Positions 28,857-37,926 of a stretch of 64,000 nucleotides of DNA are shown one piece after another. This DNA is from Paraburkholderia megapolitana (GTDB lineage: Bacteria > Pseudomonadota > Gammaproteobacteria > Burkholderiales > Burkholderiaceae). The stretch covers positions 3,821,001 to 3,885,000 of the forward strand of contig NZ_CP041745.1 of the NCBI RefSeq assembly GCF_007556815.1. Reading direction: 5' to 3'. Numbering within the stretch: position 1 is the stretch's first letter; each line of letters opens with the position of its first letter. Made by a program: the position numbers and the translations under genes. The notes under the pieces were generated by a model. That model had not been told where the DNA came from. It searched no databases and was given only the letters and a program-made list of their open reading frames with translations.

Positions 28857-29621
28857 TCAATCGAACTGACGAAAATCCGGTTTACGCTTTTCGAAGAACG
28901 CCTTGAACGCTTCGCGCGCTTCGGGAGCGAGCAACATCTTGCTGAAGTGCATGCCTTCTTCGGACATCTGCGTGCGCAGTTCGTGTTGACTCGCGCGCTT
29001 CATCAGCGACTTCGTCACACGCAGCGATGATGCCGGTAGTGCTGCCAGCTTTTCCGCTTGAGCGAAAGCAAACGCATCGACTTCGGCGGCGGGCAACAGC
29101 CGGTTGACAAAGCCCATACGTTGCGCTTCGTGCGCATCAAAGGGCTCACCGAGCAGCAGCTTTTCGGCTGCACCCTGATAACCGGCGACGCGTTGCAGGA
29201 GCAACGTCGACGCAGCTTCCGGACACAGACCGAGTTGCGCGAACGGCAGCGAGAAATTTGCGGAGTCGGCCGCATAGACGAGATCGCAATGGAGCAGCAG
29301 CGTCGTACCGATCCCGACTGCGGTGCCGGCAACAGATGCGACGATCGGCTTTTCCGCCGAGCTGATTGCGCGCAGGAACTGGAACACAGGCGCTTCTTCA
29401 CCGACTGGCGGCGCCTTCATGAAATCTTCGAGATCGTTGCCGGCGCTGAAGATGCCGGGGCTACCGCGAAACAGGATGGCTCGCACCGATGTATCGGCTT
29501 GCGCGTCGACGAGAGCATCGGCCATGGTCTGGTACATCGCCGCCGTGATTGCGTTTTTCTTTTCCGGGCGGTTGAGCGTGATAGTCATCACACCGTTCGT
29601 GCGTTCAGTCTTGATTTCCAC
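28857..29621 (-). CDS. Enoyl-CoA hydratase/isomerase (crotonase family)
   Basis: The 254-residue crotonase has the oxyanion-hole segment FSAGNDLEDFMK and the second block IVASVAGTAVGIGTTLLLHCDLVYA. The substrate class (hydratase, isomerase or degradative CoA hydrolase) is not fixed by the sequence. Start is a GTG at 29621 with AGGAG 7 bases upstream. It points the same way as the fad cluster but is separated from fadA by 400 bp that include a palindromic repeat, so it probably has its own promoter. Confidence 0.9.
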   Translation of the reverse strand: MEIKTERTNGVMTITLNRPEKKNAITAAMYQTMADALVDAQADTSVRAILFRGSPGIFSAGNDLEDFMKAPPVGEEAPVFQFLRAISSAEKPIVASVAGTAVGIGTTLLLHCDLVYAADSANFSLPFAQLGLCPEAASTLLLQRVAGYQGAAEKLLLGEPFDAHEAQRMGFVNRLLPAAEVDAFAFAQAEKLAALPASSLRVTKSLMKRASQHELRTQMSEEGMHFSKMLLAPEAREAFKAFFEKRKPDFRQFD

Positions 29622-30021
29622 GTTGCATCTCCTATTCGCTTCGCACTTGCTGATTCATTTCGCAGCAGCAGACTAGTTATTGGATCTCGACCCGCCCGCG
29701 GCCTTCCGAAGTGGTCACCCAACCGCGAGCACGTAGTGCGAGCGGAATGAATGACGGCCTTGTCACTAGCGCTGAAGATGCGAGGGACGATCTCGTCTCG
29801 AACCACTACCGCGTCAGTGCGATGGCGACACTTAGGTGCGGACCACGAAGGCTACACACGGAAAGGACTAGGTAACGTTTCGAGCGGCTTTCTTTGCTTA
29901 CTTTCTTTGCCGCGGCAAAGAAAGTAAGTGCCGCCCCGCACAGGGGCAACGCCTGCGCCGCGAGGCGCTAACAAAGAGCCGCCGGCCGAGGCAAAGGAAG
30001 GCCGCTGCCCAAGGCAAAAAC
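29622..30021. other. 400-bp intergenic region with repeat element
   Basis: Between fadA and the enoyl-CoA hydratase gene. The first 250 bp show no gene-like frame. The fadA-proximal 145 bp contain a palindrome-centred element (CTTTCTTTG/CAAAGAAAG motifs, then GCCGCCCCGCACAGGGGCAACGC), a sequence I associate with dispersed intergenic repeats of Paraburkholderia. That association is from memory. Confidence 0.5.
29896..29927. repeat. 32-bp perfect palindrome, likely dispersed intergenic repeat
   Basis: Two arms, CTTACTTTCTTTGCCG and CGGCAAAGAAAGTAAG, form an uninterrupted 32-bp palindrome. It sits about 95 bp past the fadA stop, where it could fold to a long stem in the transcript. It may serve as terminator, RNA-stability element or protein-binding site. 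Confidence 0.75.
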
Positions 30022-31224
30022 CTACATCCTCTCGATAATCCCCGCAGCCCCCATCCCAGTCCCAACACACATCGTCACCATCCCATACTTCAAATTGCGC
30101 CGCCGCAAGCCATGCACAACAGTAGAAGCCCGAATCGCCCCAGTAGCCCCCAGCGGATGCCCCAAAGCAATCGCCCCACCAAGCGGATTAACCTTGGAAA
30201 CATCAAGCCCCAGATCCTGAATCACGGCCAACGCCTGCGCAGCAAACGCCTCATTAAGCTCGAACCAGTCGATATCATCCTGCTTCAACCCAGCCGCCTT
30301 CAGCGCCGCAGGAATAGCCTCTTTAGGCCCAATCCCCATAATTTCAGGAGGCACACCGCGCACAGCAAAACTCACAAACCGGGCAAGCGGCGTCAAATTG
30401 AATTGCTTGAGAATCTTCTCGGACACGACGATCAACGCACCAGCACCGTCCGACGTCTGCGAGCTGTTACCCGCCGTCACCGAGCCCTTGTTCGCAAACA
30501 CCGGCCGCAGCTTCGCCAGACCTTCGAGCGACGTATCCTGACGCGGACCTTCATCGAGTCCGATCTCACGCGTCTTCACCTTCACTTCGCCGCTGGCGAG
30601 ATCCGGGAAACGTTCGGTCAGCGTGAACGCAGCGATCTCGTCGTTGAATTCACCGGACTGCTGCGCAGCCAGCGCCTTGCGATGCGACTCGACGGCGAAC
30701 TGGTCCTGCGCCTCACGGCTTACTTTCCAGCGCTCGGCCACGCGCTCGGCGGTCAAACCCATGCCGTAGGCAATACCGACGTTCTCATCGCGCTCGAAGA
30801 TATGCGGCGACAGCGACGGCTTGTTGCCCATCATCGGCACCATGCTCATCGATTCGCAACCGCCCGCGATCATCACATCCGATTCGCCGACGCGGATACG
30901 GTCCGCCGCCATCGCAAGCGCCGTTACACCCGACGCGCAGAAGCGGTTCACTGTCACGCCACCCACCGAGTTCGGCAGGCCGGCCAGCAGCGCACCGATC
31001 CGTGCGACGTTCAGCCCCTGCTCGGCTTCGGGAATCGCGCAACCGATGATCGCGTCTTCGATCAGCTTCGTATCGAGACCCGGCACCTGCGCGACCGCCG
31101 AGCGGATCGCGTGCACCAGCAGTTCGTCCGGGCGCGTGTTCTTGAAGATGCCGCGCGGCGCCTTGCCGATCGGCGTGCGACTGGCGGCGACGATGTACGC
31201 GTCCTGCACTTGTTTGTTACTCAT
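30022..31224 (-). CDS. Acetyl-CoA C-acyltransferase (thiolase), FadA-like
   Basis: The thiolase cleaves 3-ketoacyl-CoA to acetyl-CoA and a shortened acyl-CoA. The 400-residue product has the nucleophile Cys in VNRFCASGVTAL, the His motif GGAIALGHPLGATGA and the second Cys in CVGTGMGAAGI. AAGGAG precedes the ATG by 8 bases. It ends the tetR-fadE-fadB-fadA run. The last 125 or so codons use GGG, ATT, GTT, ACT and TTG heavily, unlike the first part and the neighbours. Confidence 0.95.
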   Translation of the reverse strand: MSNKQVQDAYIVAASRTPIGKAPRGIFKNTRPDELLVHAIRSAVAQVPGLDTKLIEDAIIGCAIPEAEQGLNVARIGALLAGLPNSVGGVTVNRFCASGVTALAMAADRIRVGESDVMIAGGCESMSMVPMMGNKPSLSPHIFERDENVGIAYGMGLTAERVAERWKVSREAQDQFAVESHRKALAAQQSGEFNDEIAAFTLTERFPDLASGEVKVKTREIGLDEGPRQDTSLEGLAKLRPVFANKGSVTAGNSSQTSDGAGALIVVSEKILKQFNLTPLARFVSFAVRGVPPEIMGIGPKEAIPAALKAAGLKQDDIDWFELNEAFAAQALAVIQDLGLDVSKVNPLGGAIALGHPLGATGAIRASTVVHGLRRRNLKYGMVTMCVGTGMGAAGIIERM

Positions 31225-31313
31225 GTCATCAGCTCCTTGTCAGCAGGAGTTCGCGCCTTGGCACTTACTCCTACCTCATGCGTAGGGTTGCTTTGTTCGC
31301 TCGCTCAGTCAGG

Positions 31314-33749
31314 TCAGTTGCGAACCGGCTTACCGGTCTGCAGCATGCCCATGATCCGTTCCTGTGTCTTCTGCGTACCGAGCAGATCCACGAAGGCGCG
31401 GCGCTCAAGAGTCAGCAACCACTCTTCGTCGACGAGGCTGCCCGCTTCGACATCGCCGCCGCACACCGCTTCCGCGATGCGGCTCGCGATCAGGAAATCG
31501 TGATCGCTGATGAAGCGGCCGTCGCGCATGTTGACGAGCGATGCCTTGATCGTCGAGATCGCCGAGCGTCCGGCCACCGGCACCTGCGTGACACGCAGCG
31601 GCGCACGGTAACCCGCGGCGGACAACGCACGCGCTTCCTTCTTCGCGATGTCGAGCAGTTCGAACACGTTGAAGACGATCGTGTCGGTGGGCTTCAGATA
31701 ACCCATCGCACGCGCATCGAGTGCCGACGACGAAACCTTCGCCATCGCCGCGTTTTCAAACGACTTCTGTACGAACTTCAGCAGATCGTTCGTCGCACCG
31801 GCCGCGCTCGCCGCCTCGGCTGCACGCAGCGCTGCTTCCTTCAGACCGCCGCCGGCCGGCACGAGACCGACACCGACTTCGACGAGGCCGAAATAACTCT
31901 CGATGTGCGCAACACGCTTCGCGCTATGCAGCGCCAGTTCGCAACCACCGCCGAGCGCAATGCCTGACACCGCGGCAATAACCGGCACATTCGCGTATTT
32001 CACGCGCAGCATGCCGTGCTGGAATTTCTTCACGAACGGGTCGATGCCTTTCGCGCCGCCCATCATGAACGCGGGCATCGCTTCTTCGAGGTTCGCACCG
32101 GCCGAGAACGGACCGCCCGGCGTGCCGAGCTTCAGCGAAGTCGGTTGCCACACAACAAGACCCTTGAACTCCTTCTCCGCGAGTTCGATCGCCTGCGTGA
32201 GGCCATCGATCACACCCGGGCCAATCGTGTTCATCTTGCTCTTGAACGAGACGATCAGCACATCGTCTTCGCCAGCACGATCATCGACCCATGCACGCAC
32301 ATGATCGGTTTCGAACTGAGTCTTGCCGTAGGTCTTCGGATCGGCACCCGTCTCGCCGACGAGCGGCGCGCGGAACACCTGGCGGTCGTAGATCGACAGC
32401 GACGAACGCGGCACGAACGACTTCGCAGCCGGCGACCACGAACCTTCGGCGGTATGCACGCCGCCCTTCTCCGCAACCGCGCCTTCGAGCACCCACGCAG
32501 GCAGCGGCACATTTGCGAGCGCCTTACCCGCCGAGATGTCTTCCTGCACCCACTCGGCAACCTGCTTCCAGCCGGCGGTCTGCCAGCCTTCGAACGGACC
32601 TTCGTTCCAGCCGAAGCCCCAGCGGATAGCGAGATCGACATCACGTGCGTTGTCGGCGATCGACTCGAGATGCACGGCGATGTAGTGATACACGTCGCGG
32701 AAGATCGACCACAGGAACTGCGCCTGCGGATGCTCCGACTCGCGCAGCAGCTTCAGCCGCTCGGCCGCCGGACGCTTGAGAATCCGGCCGACCAGCTCAT
32801 CCGCCTTCGCGCCGCCGTCGACATAGGTGCCGGTCTTCGGATCGAGCACCTTGATGGCTTTGCCTTCCTTCTTGTAGAAGCCGCCGCCGGTCTTCTGACC
32901 AAGCGCGCCCTTCTTCACGAGTTCGGCGAGTACGGCAGGCGTCTCGTAGACCGGGAAGAACGGATCGTCGGTGAGGTTGTCCTGCATCGTCTTGATGACG
33001 TGAGCCATCGTGTCGAGACCGACCACATCGGCGGTGCGGAACGTTGCCGATTTCGCGCGACCGAGACGGCTGCCCGTCAGATCGTCGACTTCGTCGAAGC
33101 GCAGACCGAACTTCGCGGCCTCGGTGATCACCGCGAGGATCGAGAAGATACCGACGCGGTTAGCGATGAAGTTCGGCGTGTCTTTCGCTCGCACGACGCC
33201 CTTGCCGACGACGCTCGTCAGGAAGGTTTCGAGCTGATCGAGAATCTCGGGCCGTGTGTGGGTGGTCGGGATCAGTTCGACCAGATGCATGTAGCGCGGC
33301 GGATTGAAGAAGTGCACGCCGCAAAAACGCGCTTTCAGTTCGTCCGAAAAGCCTTGCGACAGTTCGGTGATCGACAGACCCGACGTGTTGCTCGCGAAGA
33401 TCGCGTTCGGCGCGAGATGCGGCGACACTTTCTTGTACAGGTCGTGCTTCCAGTCCATCCGTTCGGCGATCGCTTCGATCACGACGTCGCATTCCGCGAG
33501 CTTCTCGATGTCGTCGTCGTAGTTCGCGGGCTGGATGTACTGCGCGTCGTCCTTGACGCCGAACGGCGCCGGCGACAGCTTCTTCAGATTCTCGATCGCC
33601 TTCAGCGCGATCGCGTTCTTCGGGCCTTCTTTGGCCGGCAGATCGAAAAGGAGCACCGGCACCTTGGCGTTGATCAGGTGCGCAGCGATCTGCGCGCCCA
33701 TCACGCCGGCGCCGAGCACGGCTACCTTGCGAATGATCAGATTGCTCAC
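31314..33749 (-). CDS. 3-hydroxyacyl-CoA dehydrogenase/enoyl-CoA hydratase (FadN/FadB-like)
   Basis: The 811-residue two-domain enzyme of beta-oxidation has the NAD-binding dehydrogenase domain first (VAVLGAGVMGAQIAAHLINA; catalytic region VHFFNPPRYMHLVELI). The C-terminal dehydrogenase helices follow, then a crotonase domain (FSAGANLEEAM; ALGGGCELALHSAKRV). This dehydrogenase-first order matches the FadN type, not E. coli FadB. The start is GTG at 33749 with GGAGGA 6 bases upstream. It lies between fadE and fadA. Confidence 0.94.
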   Translation of the reverse strand: MSNLIIRKVAVLGAGVMGAQIAAHLINAKVPVLLFDLPAKEGPKNAIALKAIENLKKLSPAPFGVKDDAQYIQPANYDDDIEKLAECDVVIEAIAERMDWKHDLYKKVSPHLAPNAIFASNTSGLSITELSQGFSDELKARFCGVHFFNPPRYMHLVELIPTTHTRPEILDQLETFLTSVVGKGVVRAKDTPNFIANRVGIFSILAVITEAAKFGLRFDEVDDLTGSRLGRAKSATFRTADVVGLDTMAHVIKTMQDNLTDDPFFPVYETPAVLAELVKKGALGQKTGGGFYKKEGKAIKVLDPKTGTYVDGGAKADELVGRILKRPAAERLKLLRESEHPQAQFLWSIFRDVYHYIAVHLESIADNARDVDLAIRWGFGWNEGPFEGWQTAGWKQVAEWVQEDISAGKALANVPLPAWVLEGAVAEKGGVHTAEGSWSPAAKSFVPRSSLSIYDRQVFRAPLVGETGADPKTYGKTQFETDHVRAWVDDRAGEDDVLIVSFKSKMNTIGPGVIDGLTQAIELAEKEFKGLVVWQPTSLKLGTPGGPFSAGANLEEAMPAFMMGGAKGIDPFVKKFQHGMLRVKYANVPVIAAVSGIALGGGCELALHSAKRVAHIESYFGLVEVGVGLVPAGGGLKEAALRAAEAASAAGATNDLLKFVQKSFENAAMAKVSSSALDARAMGYLKPTDTIVFNVFELLDIAKKEARALSAAGYRAPLRVTQVPVAGRSAISTIKASLVNMRDGRFISDHDFLIASRIAEAVCGGDVEAGSLVDEEWLLTLERRAFVDLLGTQKTQERIMGMLQTGKPVRN

Positions 33750-33873
33750 GTCGTTCCTCCAGCGGAATTTGCAAATGGAGCGGATTGGGTGGTCGGGTCG
33801 GCTGCTGCTACGGATGAGCGTCGAAGCGGACTATCTGTGGTTCGTTACGATGTGTCGTTGTTTCGCGATGCCG

Positions 33874-33892
33874 TCGCGGCGTTGCGCCGCGA
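33874..33892. other. GC-rich hairpin in the fadE-fadB gap
   Basis: TCGCGGC-GTTGC-GCCGCGA is a perfect 7-bp GC-rich stem in the 207-bp space between the fadE stop and the fadB start. No T-run follows. It could stabilise the upstream mRNA or lower downstream expression. Confidence 0.4.
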
Positions 33893-33956
33893 GCGAGTAC
33901 CGTTAGCAGTTGTAGCGGGCGCCGCGCGGCCTACGCACGGCACCCGCACTGCTCGC

Positions 33957-35744
33957 TTAAAACAGCGCTTCGTCGACTTCCATCAGCGTCTTCGAACCCG
34001 CGCGCGCCGCACGGATCGTCGATGCCGTTTCAGGCAACAACCGGGCGAAATAGAAGCGCGCCGTAGCAAGCTTCGCCTTGTAGAACGGATCGCCAGATGC
34101 CTGCTTGTCGAGCGCGATGCGCGCCATGCGTGCCCAGAAGTACGAGAACACCAGGTGGCCAACGGTGCGCAGATACGGCACAGCGGCAGCGCCGACTTCA
34201 TCCTGGTTCTGCATCGCCTTCATGCCGATTTCCATCGTCAGCTTCTGCACCTTGTCGCCGATATCCGCGAGCGGATTGATGAATTCCTGCATCGCCGGAT
34301 TCACGCCTTCGGCTTCGACGAAATCGGTGACGAGCTTGCCGAAGCGCTTCAGCTTCGCGCCCATGTCGCCGAGCACCTTGCGGCCCAGCAGGTCGAGCGA
34401 TTGAATCGAGTTCGTGCCTTCGTAGATCATGTTGATCCGCGCGTCGCGCACGTATTGCTCCATGCCCCATTCGGTGATGAAGCCGTGACCGCCGTAGATC
34501 TGCATCGCGTGATTCGTGCCTTCGAACGCGTTGTCCGACAGGAACGCTTTCAGGATCGGCGTGAGCAGCGCGACGAGATCGGCGGCTTCCTTGCGGACCG
34601 CTTCGTCGCTATGCGAGAACTCTTTGTCGATGTGCAGCGCGGACCAGTACGAGAATGCGCGTGCGCCTTCTGCGTAGGCCTTTTGCGTGAGCAGCATACG
34701 ACGCACGTCCGGATGCACGATGATCGGATCCGCTGCCTTTTCGGGCGCTTTCGGGCCGGTCAGCGAACGCATCTGCAGACGTTCCTTCGCGTACACGAGC
34801 GAGTTCTGATACGCGATCTCGGTGAGGCCGAGACTTTGCATGCCGACACCCAGACGCGCGGCATTCATCATCACGAACATCGCGTTCAGGCCTTTGTTCG
34901 GCTCACCGACGAGCCAGCCCTTCGCATTGTCGAGATTGATCACGCAGGTTGCGTTGGCGTGAATGCCCATCTTGTGTTCGATCGAACCGCACTTCACACC
35001 GTTACGCTCGCCCGGTTCGCCGCTTGCATCCGGAACGAACTTCGGCACGATGAAGAGCGAGATGCCCTTCGTGCCTTGCGGTGCATCCGGCAGTCGCGCG
35101 AGCACGAGGTGAACGATGTTCTCCGCGAGATCGTGTTCGCCGCTCGAGATAAAGATTTTCGTGCCGCTGATCGCGTACGAGCCGTCGCCGTTCGGTTCGG
35201 CCTTGGTACGCAGGATGCCGAGATCGGTGCCGCAATGCGGTTCGGTCAGGCACATCGTGCCGGTCCAGACACCCGATACGAGCTTCGGCAGATAGACCTT
35301 CTGCTGGTCGGGCGTGCCGTGCTCGTGCAGACATTCGTACGCGCCATGCGAGAGGCCGGGGTACATCGTCCACGCCTGATTCGCCGAGTTCAGCATTTCA
35401 TACAGCGCGTTGTTGACGAACGCGGGCAGCCCCTGGCCGCCGTATTCCGGATCGCAACCGAGCGCAGGCCAGCCGGCCTCGACGTACTGCTGATACGCTT
35501 CCTTGAAGCCCTTCGGCGTGGTGACGACGCCGTCGCCCAGGTAGGTGCAGCCTTCGCGATCGCCGCTCTGGTTGAGCGGGAACAGCACCTCGGAGCAGAA
35601 CTTGCCAGCCTCTTCGAGTACCTGGTTGATCGTGTCCGCGTCGAGATCCGCGTGCTTCGGCATCTGCTTGATCTCGGCTTCGACGTTGAGCAGCTCGTGC
35701 AACACGAATTGCATGTCGCGCAGCGGCGCGGCGTACTGTCCCAT
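33957..35744 (-). CDS. Acyl-CoA dehydrogenase (FadE-like, with C-terminal extension)
   Basis: The 595-residue FAD enzyme oxidises acyl-CoA to trans-2-enoyl-CoA. It shows the segments MCLTEPHCGTDLG, KIFISSGEHDLAENIVHLVLAR and, near the C-terminal half, YGGHGFITEWGMEQYVRDARI. A further 110-120-residue helical domain follows, typical of the long acyl-CoA dehydrogenases of this type. The ATG at 35744 has GGAGAG 4 bases upstream and is preferred over an earlier codon in frame. It follows the TetR gene by 103 bp on the same strand. Confidence 0.94.
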   Translation of the reverse strand: MGQYAAPLRDMQFVLHELLNVEAEIKQMPKHADLDADTINQVLEEAGKFCSEVLFPLNQSGDREGCTYLGDGVVTTPKGFKEAYQQYVEAGWPALGCDPEYGGQGLPAFVNNALYEMLNSANQAWTMYPGLSHGAYECLHEHGTPDQQKVYLPKLVSGVWTGTMCLTEPHCGTDLGILRTKAEPNGDGSYAISGTKIFISSGEHDLAENIVHLVLARLPDAPQGTKGISLFIVPKFVPDASGEPGERNGVKCGSIEHKMGIHANATCVINLDNAKGWLVGEPNKGLNAMFVMMNAARLGVGMQSLGLTEIAYQNSLVYAKERLQMRSLTGPKAPEKAADPIIVHPDVRRMLLTQKAYAEGARAFSYWSALHIDKEFSHSDEAVRKEAADLVALLTPILKAFLSDNAFEGTNHAMQIYGGHGFITEWGMEQYVRDARINMIYEGTNSIQSLDLLGRKVLGDMGAKLKRFGKLVTDFVEAEGVNPAMQEFINPLADIGDKVQKLTMEIGMKAMQNQDEVGAAAVPYLRTVGHLVFSYFWARMARIALDKQASGDPFYKAKLATARFYFARLLPETASTIRAARAGSKTLMEVDEALF

Positions 35745-35847
35745 GACTCTCTCCAATCCAAAGGTGTTGACTTAAGCTCGGCTGTCAGCGCAGCCCCGGG
35801 TGTGGGGTTGCCGGCGTCGTCGAACCCGATGGACCGGGCCGGCTACG

Positions 35848-36447
35848 CTAACGACTTTCGCTTTGATACGAAACAATCAGTTTTTCCAGCGCGGCCCACG
35901 TGAGACGCACCGCATCCGGCAGATGCAGGAAACGCGCGTCGTGATGTAGACCGAGCGAGAAGCTGTACAGTTCGAAGAGCATCAGTTGCGGATCGGTATC
36001 CGCGCGCAGATGTCCTTCTTCCATCGATTGCGAAATGGCCCGCATCATCGCGGCACGCCACATCGTGACGCTCAACACCAGTTGCTCGCGCACCTGGCTG
36101 TCCGCGCGGTCGTCGTACTCGACTGCACCGCTGATATAGATGCAGCCAGTCGTGACTTCCTGAATGCGTTTTTCGATCCAGCGCGACAGCATCGCGCGTA
36201 GACGCGGCAGCCCGCGCGGCTCGCGCAGACTCGGGAAAAACACCTCGTCTTCGAAACGACGGTGATATTCGCGCACGACCTCAACCTGCAGATCCTCACG
36301 CGACCCGAAATGCGCGAACACGCCGCTCTTGCTCATCTGCATGCGCTCGGCCAGCAACCCAATCGTCAGACCTTCTAGTCCGTCGCGGCTTGCCAGATCG
36401 AGTGCTGCATCGAGAATCGCTACTCGCGTTTGTTCGCCTTTTCGCAT
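35848..36447 (-). CDS. TetR-family regulator of the fad cluster (PsrA/FadR-like role)
   Basis: The 199-residue repressor-type protein has an N-terminal helix-turn-helix (TRVAILDAALDLASRDGLEG, with recognition helix around MSKSGVFAHFGSRE) and an all-helical ligand domain. It is the first gene before fadE-fadB-fadA on the same strand. A symmetric box matching the PsrA consensus lies 88 bp upstream. A fatty-acyl-responsive regulator that also controls itself is the simplest reading, but the ligand is inference. Confidence 0.9.
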   Translation of the reverse strand: MRKGEQTRVAILDAALDLASRDGLEGLTIGLLAERMQMSKSGVFAHFGSREDLQVEVVREYHRRFEDEVFFPSLREPRGLPRLRAMLSRWIEKRIQEVTTGCIYISGAVEYDDRADSQVREQLVLSVTMWRAAMMRAISQSMEEGHLRADTDPQLMLFELYSFSLGLHHDARFLHLPDAVRLTWAALEKLIVSYQSESR

Positions 36448-36534
36448 AGCTCTTTTACCGTTCCGGTATGACCAAAATAAAATCGAACGGCCGTACTATT
36501 ATTGGGTGCGACCGCCCGCGAAACAAGGACTTTA

Positions 36535-36552
36535 TTAGAAACCGGTTTCTAA
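36535..36552. promoter_or_regulatory. PsrA-like operator ahead of the tetR-fad cluster
   Basis: TTAGAAACCGGTTTCTAA is an 18-bp perfect palindrome. Its core GAAAC-CG-GTTTC fits the PsrA consensus (G/C)AAAC-N2-4-GTTT(G/C) described in Pseudomonas. Reading leftward, it is followed by TTGTTT and, 18-19 bases on, an AATAATAGT that could serve as -35 and -10. A second small dyad, TACCG-TTC-CGGTA, lies nearer the tetR start. Confidence 0.55.
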
Positions 36553-36654
36553 CCGGACTCCAATTCTGCGGCATACGCCCACTGGGGACTGAGCGATTTT
36601 TTAGAGCCGTTTGCCTTCTTTGCTGGCCCTGTGCCGATGTAGCAGTGCGCAGCG

Positions 36655-37926
36655 CTAATCGTAACCACCTACGGTAAGCAGTTTCATGACTGCCCGATAC
36701 GCTGTGTAAGCGAGCCAGTTGATGAGCCGCTCGCCCGCCGGACGGGCCTCGTAGCGCGCAAGGTCGATACGGCGCGCGTCGCGGAAGGCTAAAAGAATTG
36801 CATTGCGCAATTCGTCGATTTCCCTATGTTGCACCAGCATCACATTCGCTTCGTTGTTGAGCACGAGACTCAATGCGTCGAGATTCGACGACCCGACCGT
36901 CGCCCAGTTCGAATCGACCACCGCGACCTTGCCGTGCAGCATGGTCTTTTCATATTCGGCGATCTTCACGCCGGCTTTCAGCAGCGAGCGATACAGGAAG
37001 GGCACCGCGTAATCGAGTGCAGCGAATTCCTTGCGACCGATTACGAGCCGCACATCGATACCGCGCCGCGCCGCAAACACTAACGCACGACGCAGCTTGC
37101 GACCGGGCATGAAGTACGGATTGGCGAGCAGCACTTCGGTGCGTGCCTGGCCGATTGCGGTGAGGTAGGCCTTTTCGATCGCCCGACGATTGATCAGGTT
37201 ATCGCGTGCGATGAATGCCACGTAGGGTTCAGCCGCGCTGCGCAGATCCGGACGCCGCGCATGACTACTGGTGCGCAGGCGCGCGCGGCGCAGGCTGCGG
37301 TGATCGTCGGGTGAAGGCGTGAGGTCGGGACGCAGCGATTCCGCGGTGCGATGTCCGCTGCGAATCCGCTGCCACTGCTGTTCGAATGCGTCGCGCACAT
37401 CGGCGACCACCGGCCCATGCAGTTCGACCGCGAAGTCCCAGCGCGAATACGGCAGACGCGTGCCGTTCTGGTCGAAGTCGTCGACGATGTTGATGCCACC
37501 GCAGAACGCGTAGGTATCGTCGACGGCCGCCAGCTTGCGATGCGTGCGCGAAAAACCGAAGCGGCCGAACAGATGCGGATTGTAGATCCGGTGTTCGATG
37601 CCGGCTTGCGGCCAGTCGTTGAACATTGGCAGGCGCGCAGTACCGATGCCGTCGGTAATGACACGTACCCGCACGCCACGCGAAGCAGCGCGCTTTAATG
37701 CATCCGCGACGGCAAGACCGGCTTCGTCGTCGCTGAAGATGTAGGTTTCGAGCGCGACGTCGTGAGTTGCCGCGTCGATACGGGCGATCAACGCACCGAA
37801 GAAGTCGTCCCCGGAGCAGAACAGCCGCACATCGTTGCCGGCGGTAAAGCGGTATTTCGACCAGTAGCGCCGCTTGAACAGGCTCTGCCGAAGCCGCGCG
37901 AAACGCCGTACGCCGCCTGCGCTCAT
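36655..37926 (-). CDS. Phospholipase D-family cardiolipin synthase (ClsB-like)
   Basis: The 423-residue protein has two HKD motifs of the phospholipase D superfamily. One is H129, K131, D136 in HRKLAAVDD; the other is HGKVAVVDSNWATVGSSNLD in the C-terminal half. No N-terminal membrane helices are present, which suits ClsB rather than ClsA. It would condense phospholipids to cardiolipin at the inner membrane. A Ser/Arg-rich insert (about residues 205-235) separates the two halves. Its ATG overlaps the nudB stop (ATGA). Confidence 0.9.
   Translation of the reverse strand: MSAGGVRRFARLRQSLFKRRYWSKYRFTAGNDVRLFCSGDDFFGALIARIDAATHDVALETYIFSDDEAGLAVADALKRAASRGVRVRVITDGIGTARLPMFNDWPQAGIEHRIYNPHLFGRFGFSRTHRKLAAVDDTYAFCGGINIVDDFDQNGTRLPYSRWDFAVELHGPVVADVRDAFEQQWQRIRSGHRTAESLRPDLTPSPDDHRSLRRARLRTSSHARRPDLRSAAEPYVAFIARDNLINRRAIEKAYLTAIGQARTEVLLANPYFMPGRKLRRALVFAARRGIDVRLVIGRKEFAALDYAVPFLYRSLLKAGVKIAEYEKTMLHGKVAVVDSNWATVGSSNLDALSLVLNNEANVMLVQHREIDELRNAILLAFRDARRIDLARYEARPAGERLINWLAYTAYRAVMKLLTVGGYD

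Noticed and set aside
32016..35903. 1295-codon rightward open frame opposite fadB and fadE
   Set aside because: It is antisense to two clear beta-oxidation genes, is Arg/His/Val-rich as expected for a shadow frame in GC-rich DNA, and resembles no protein family.
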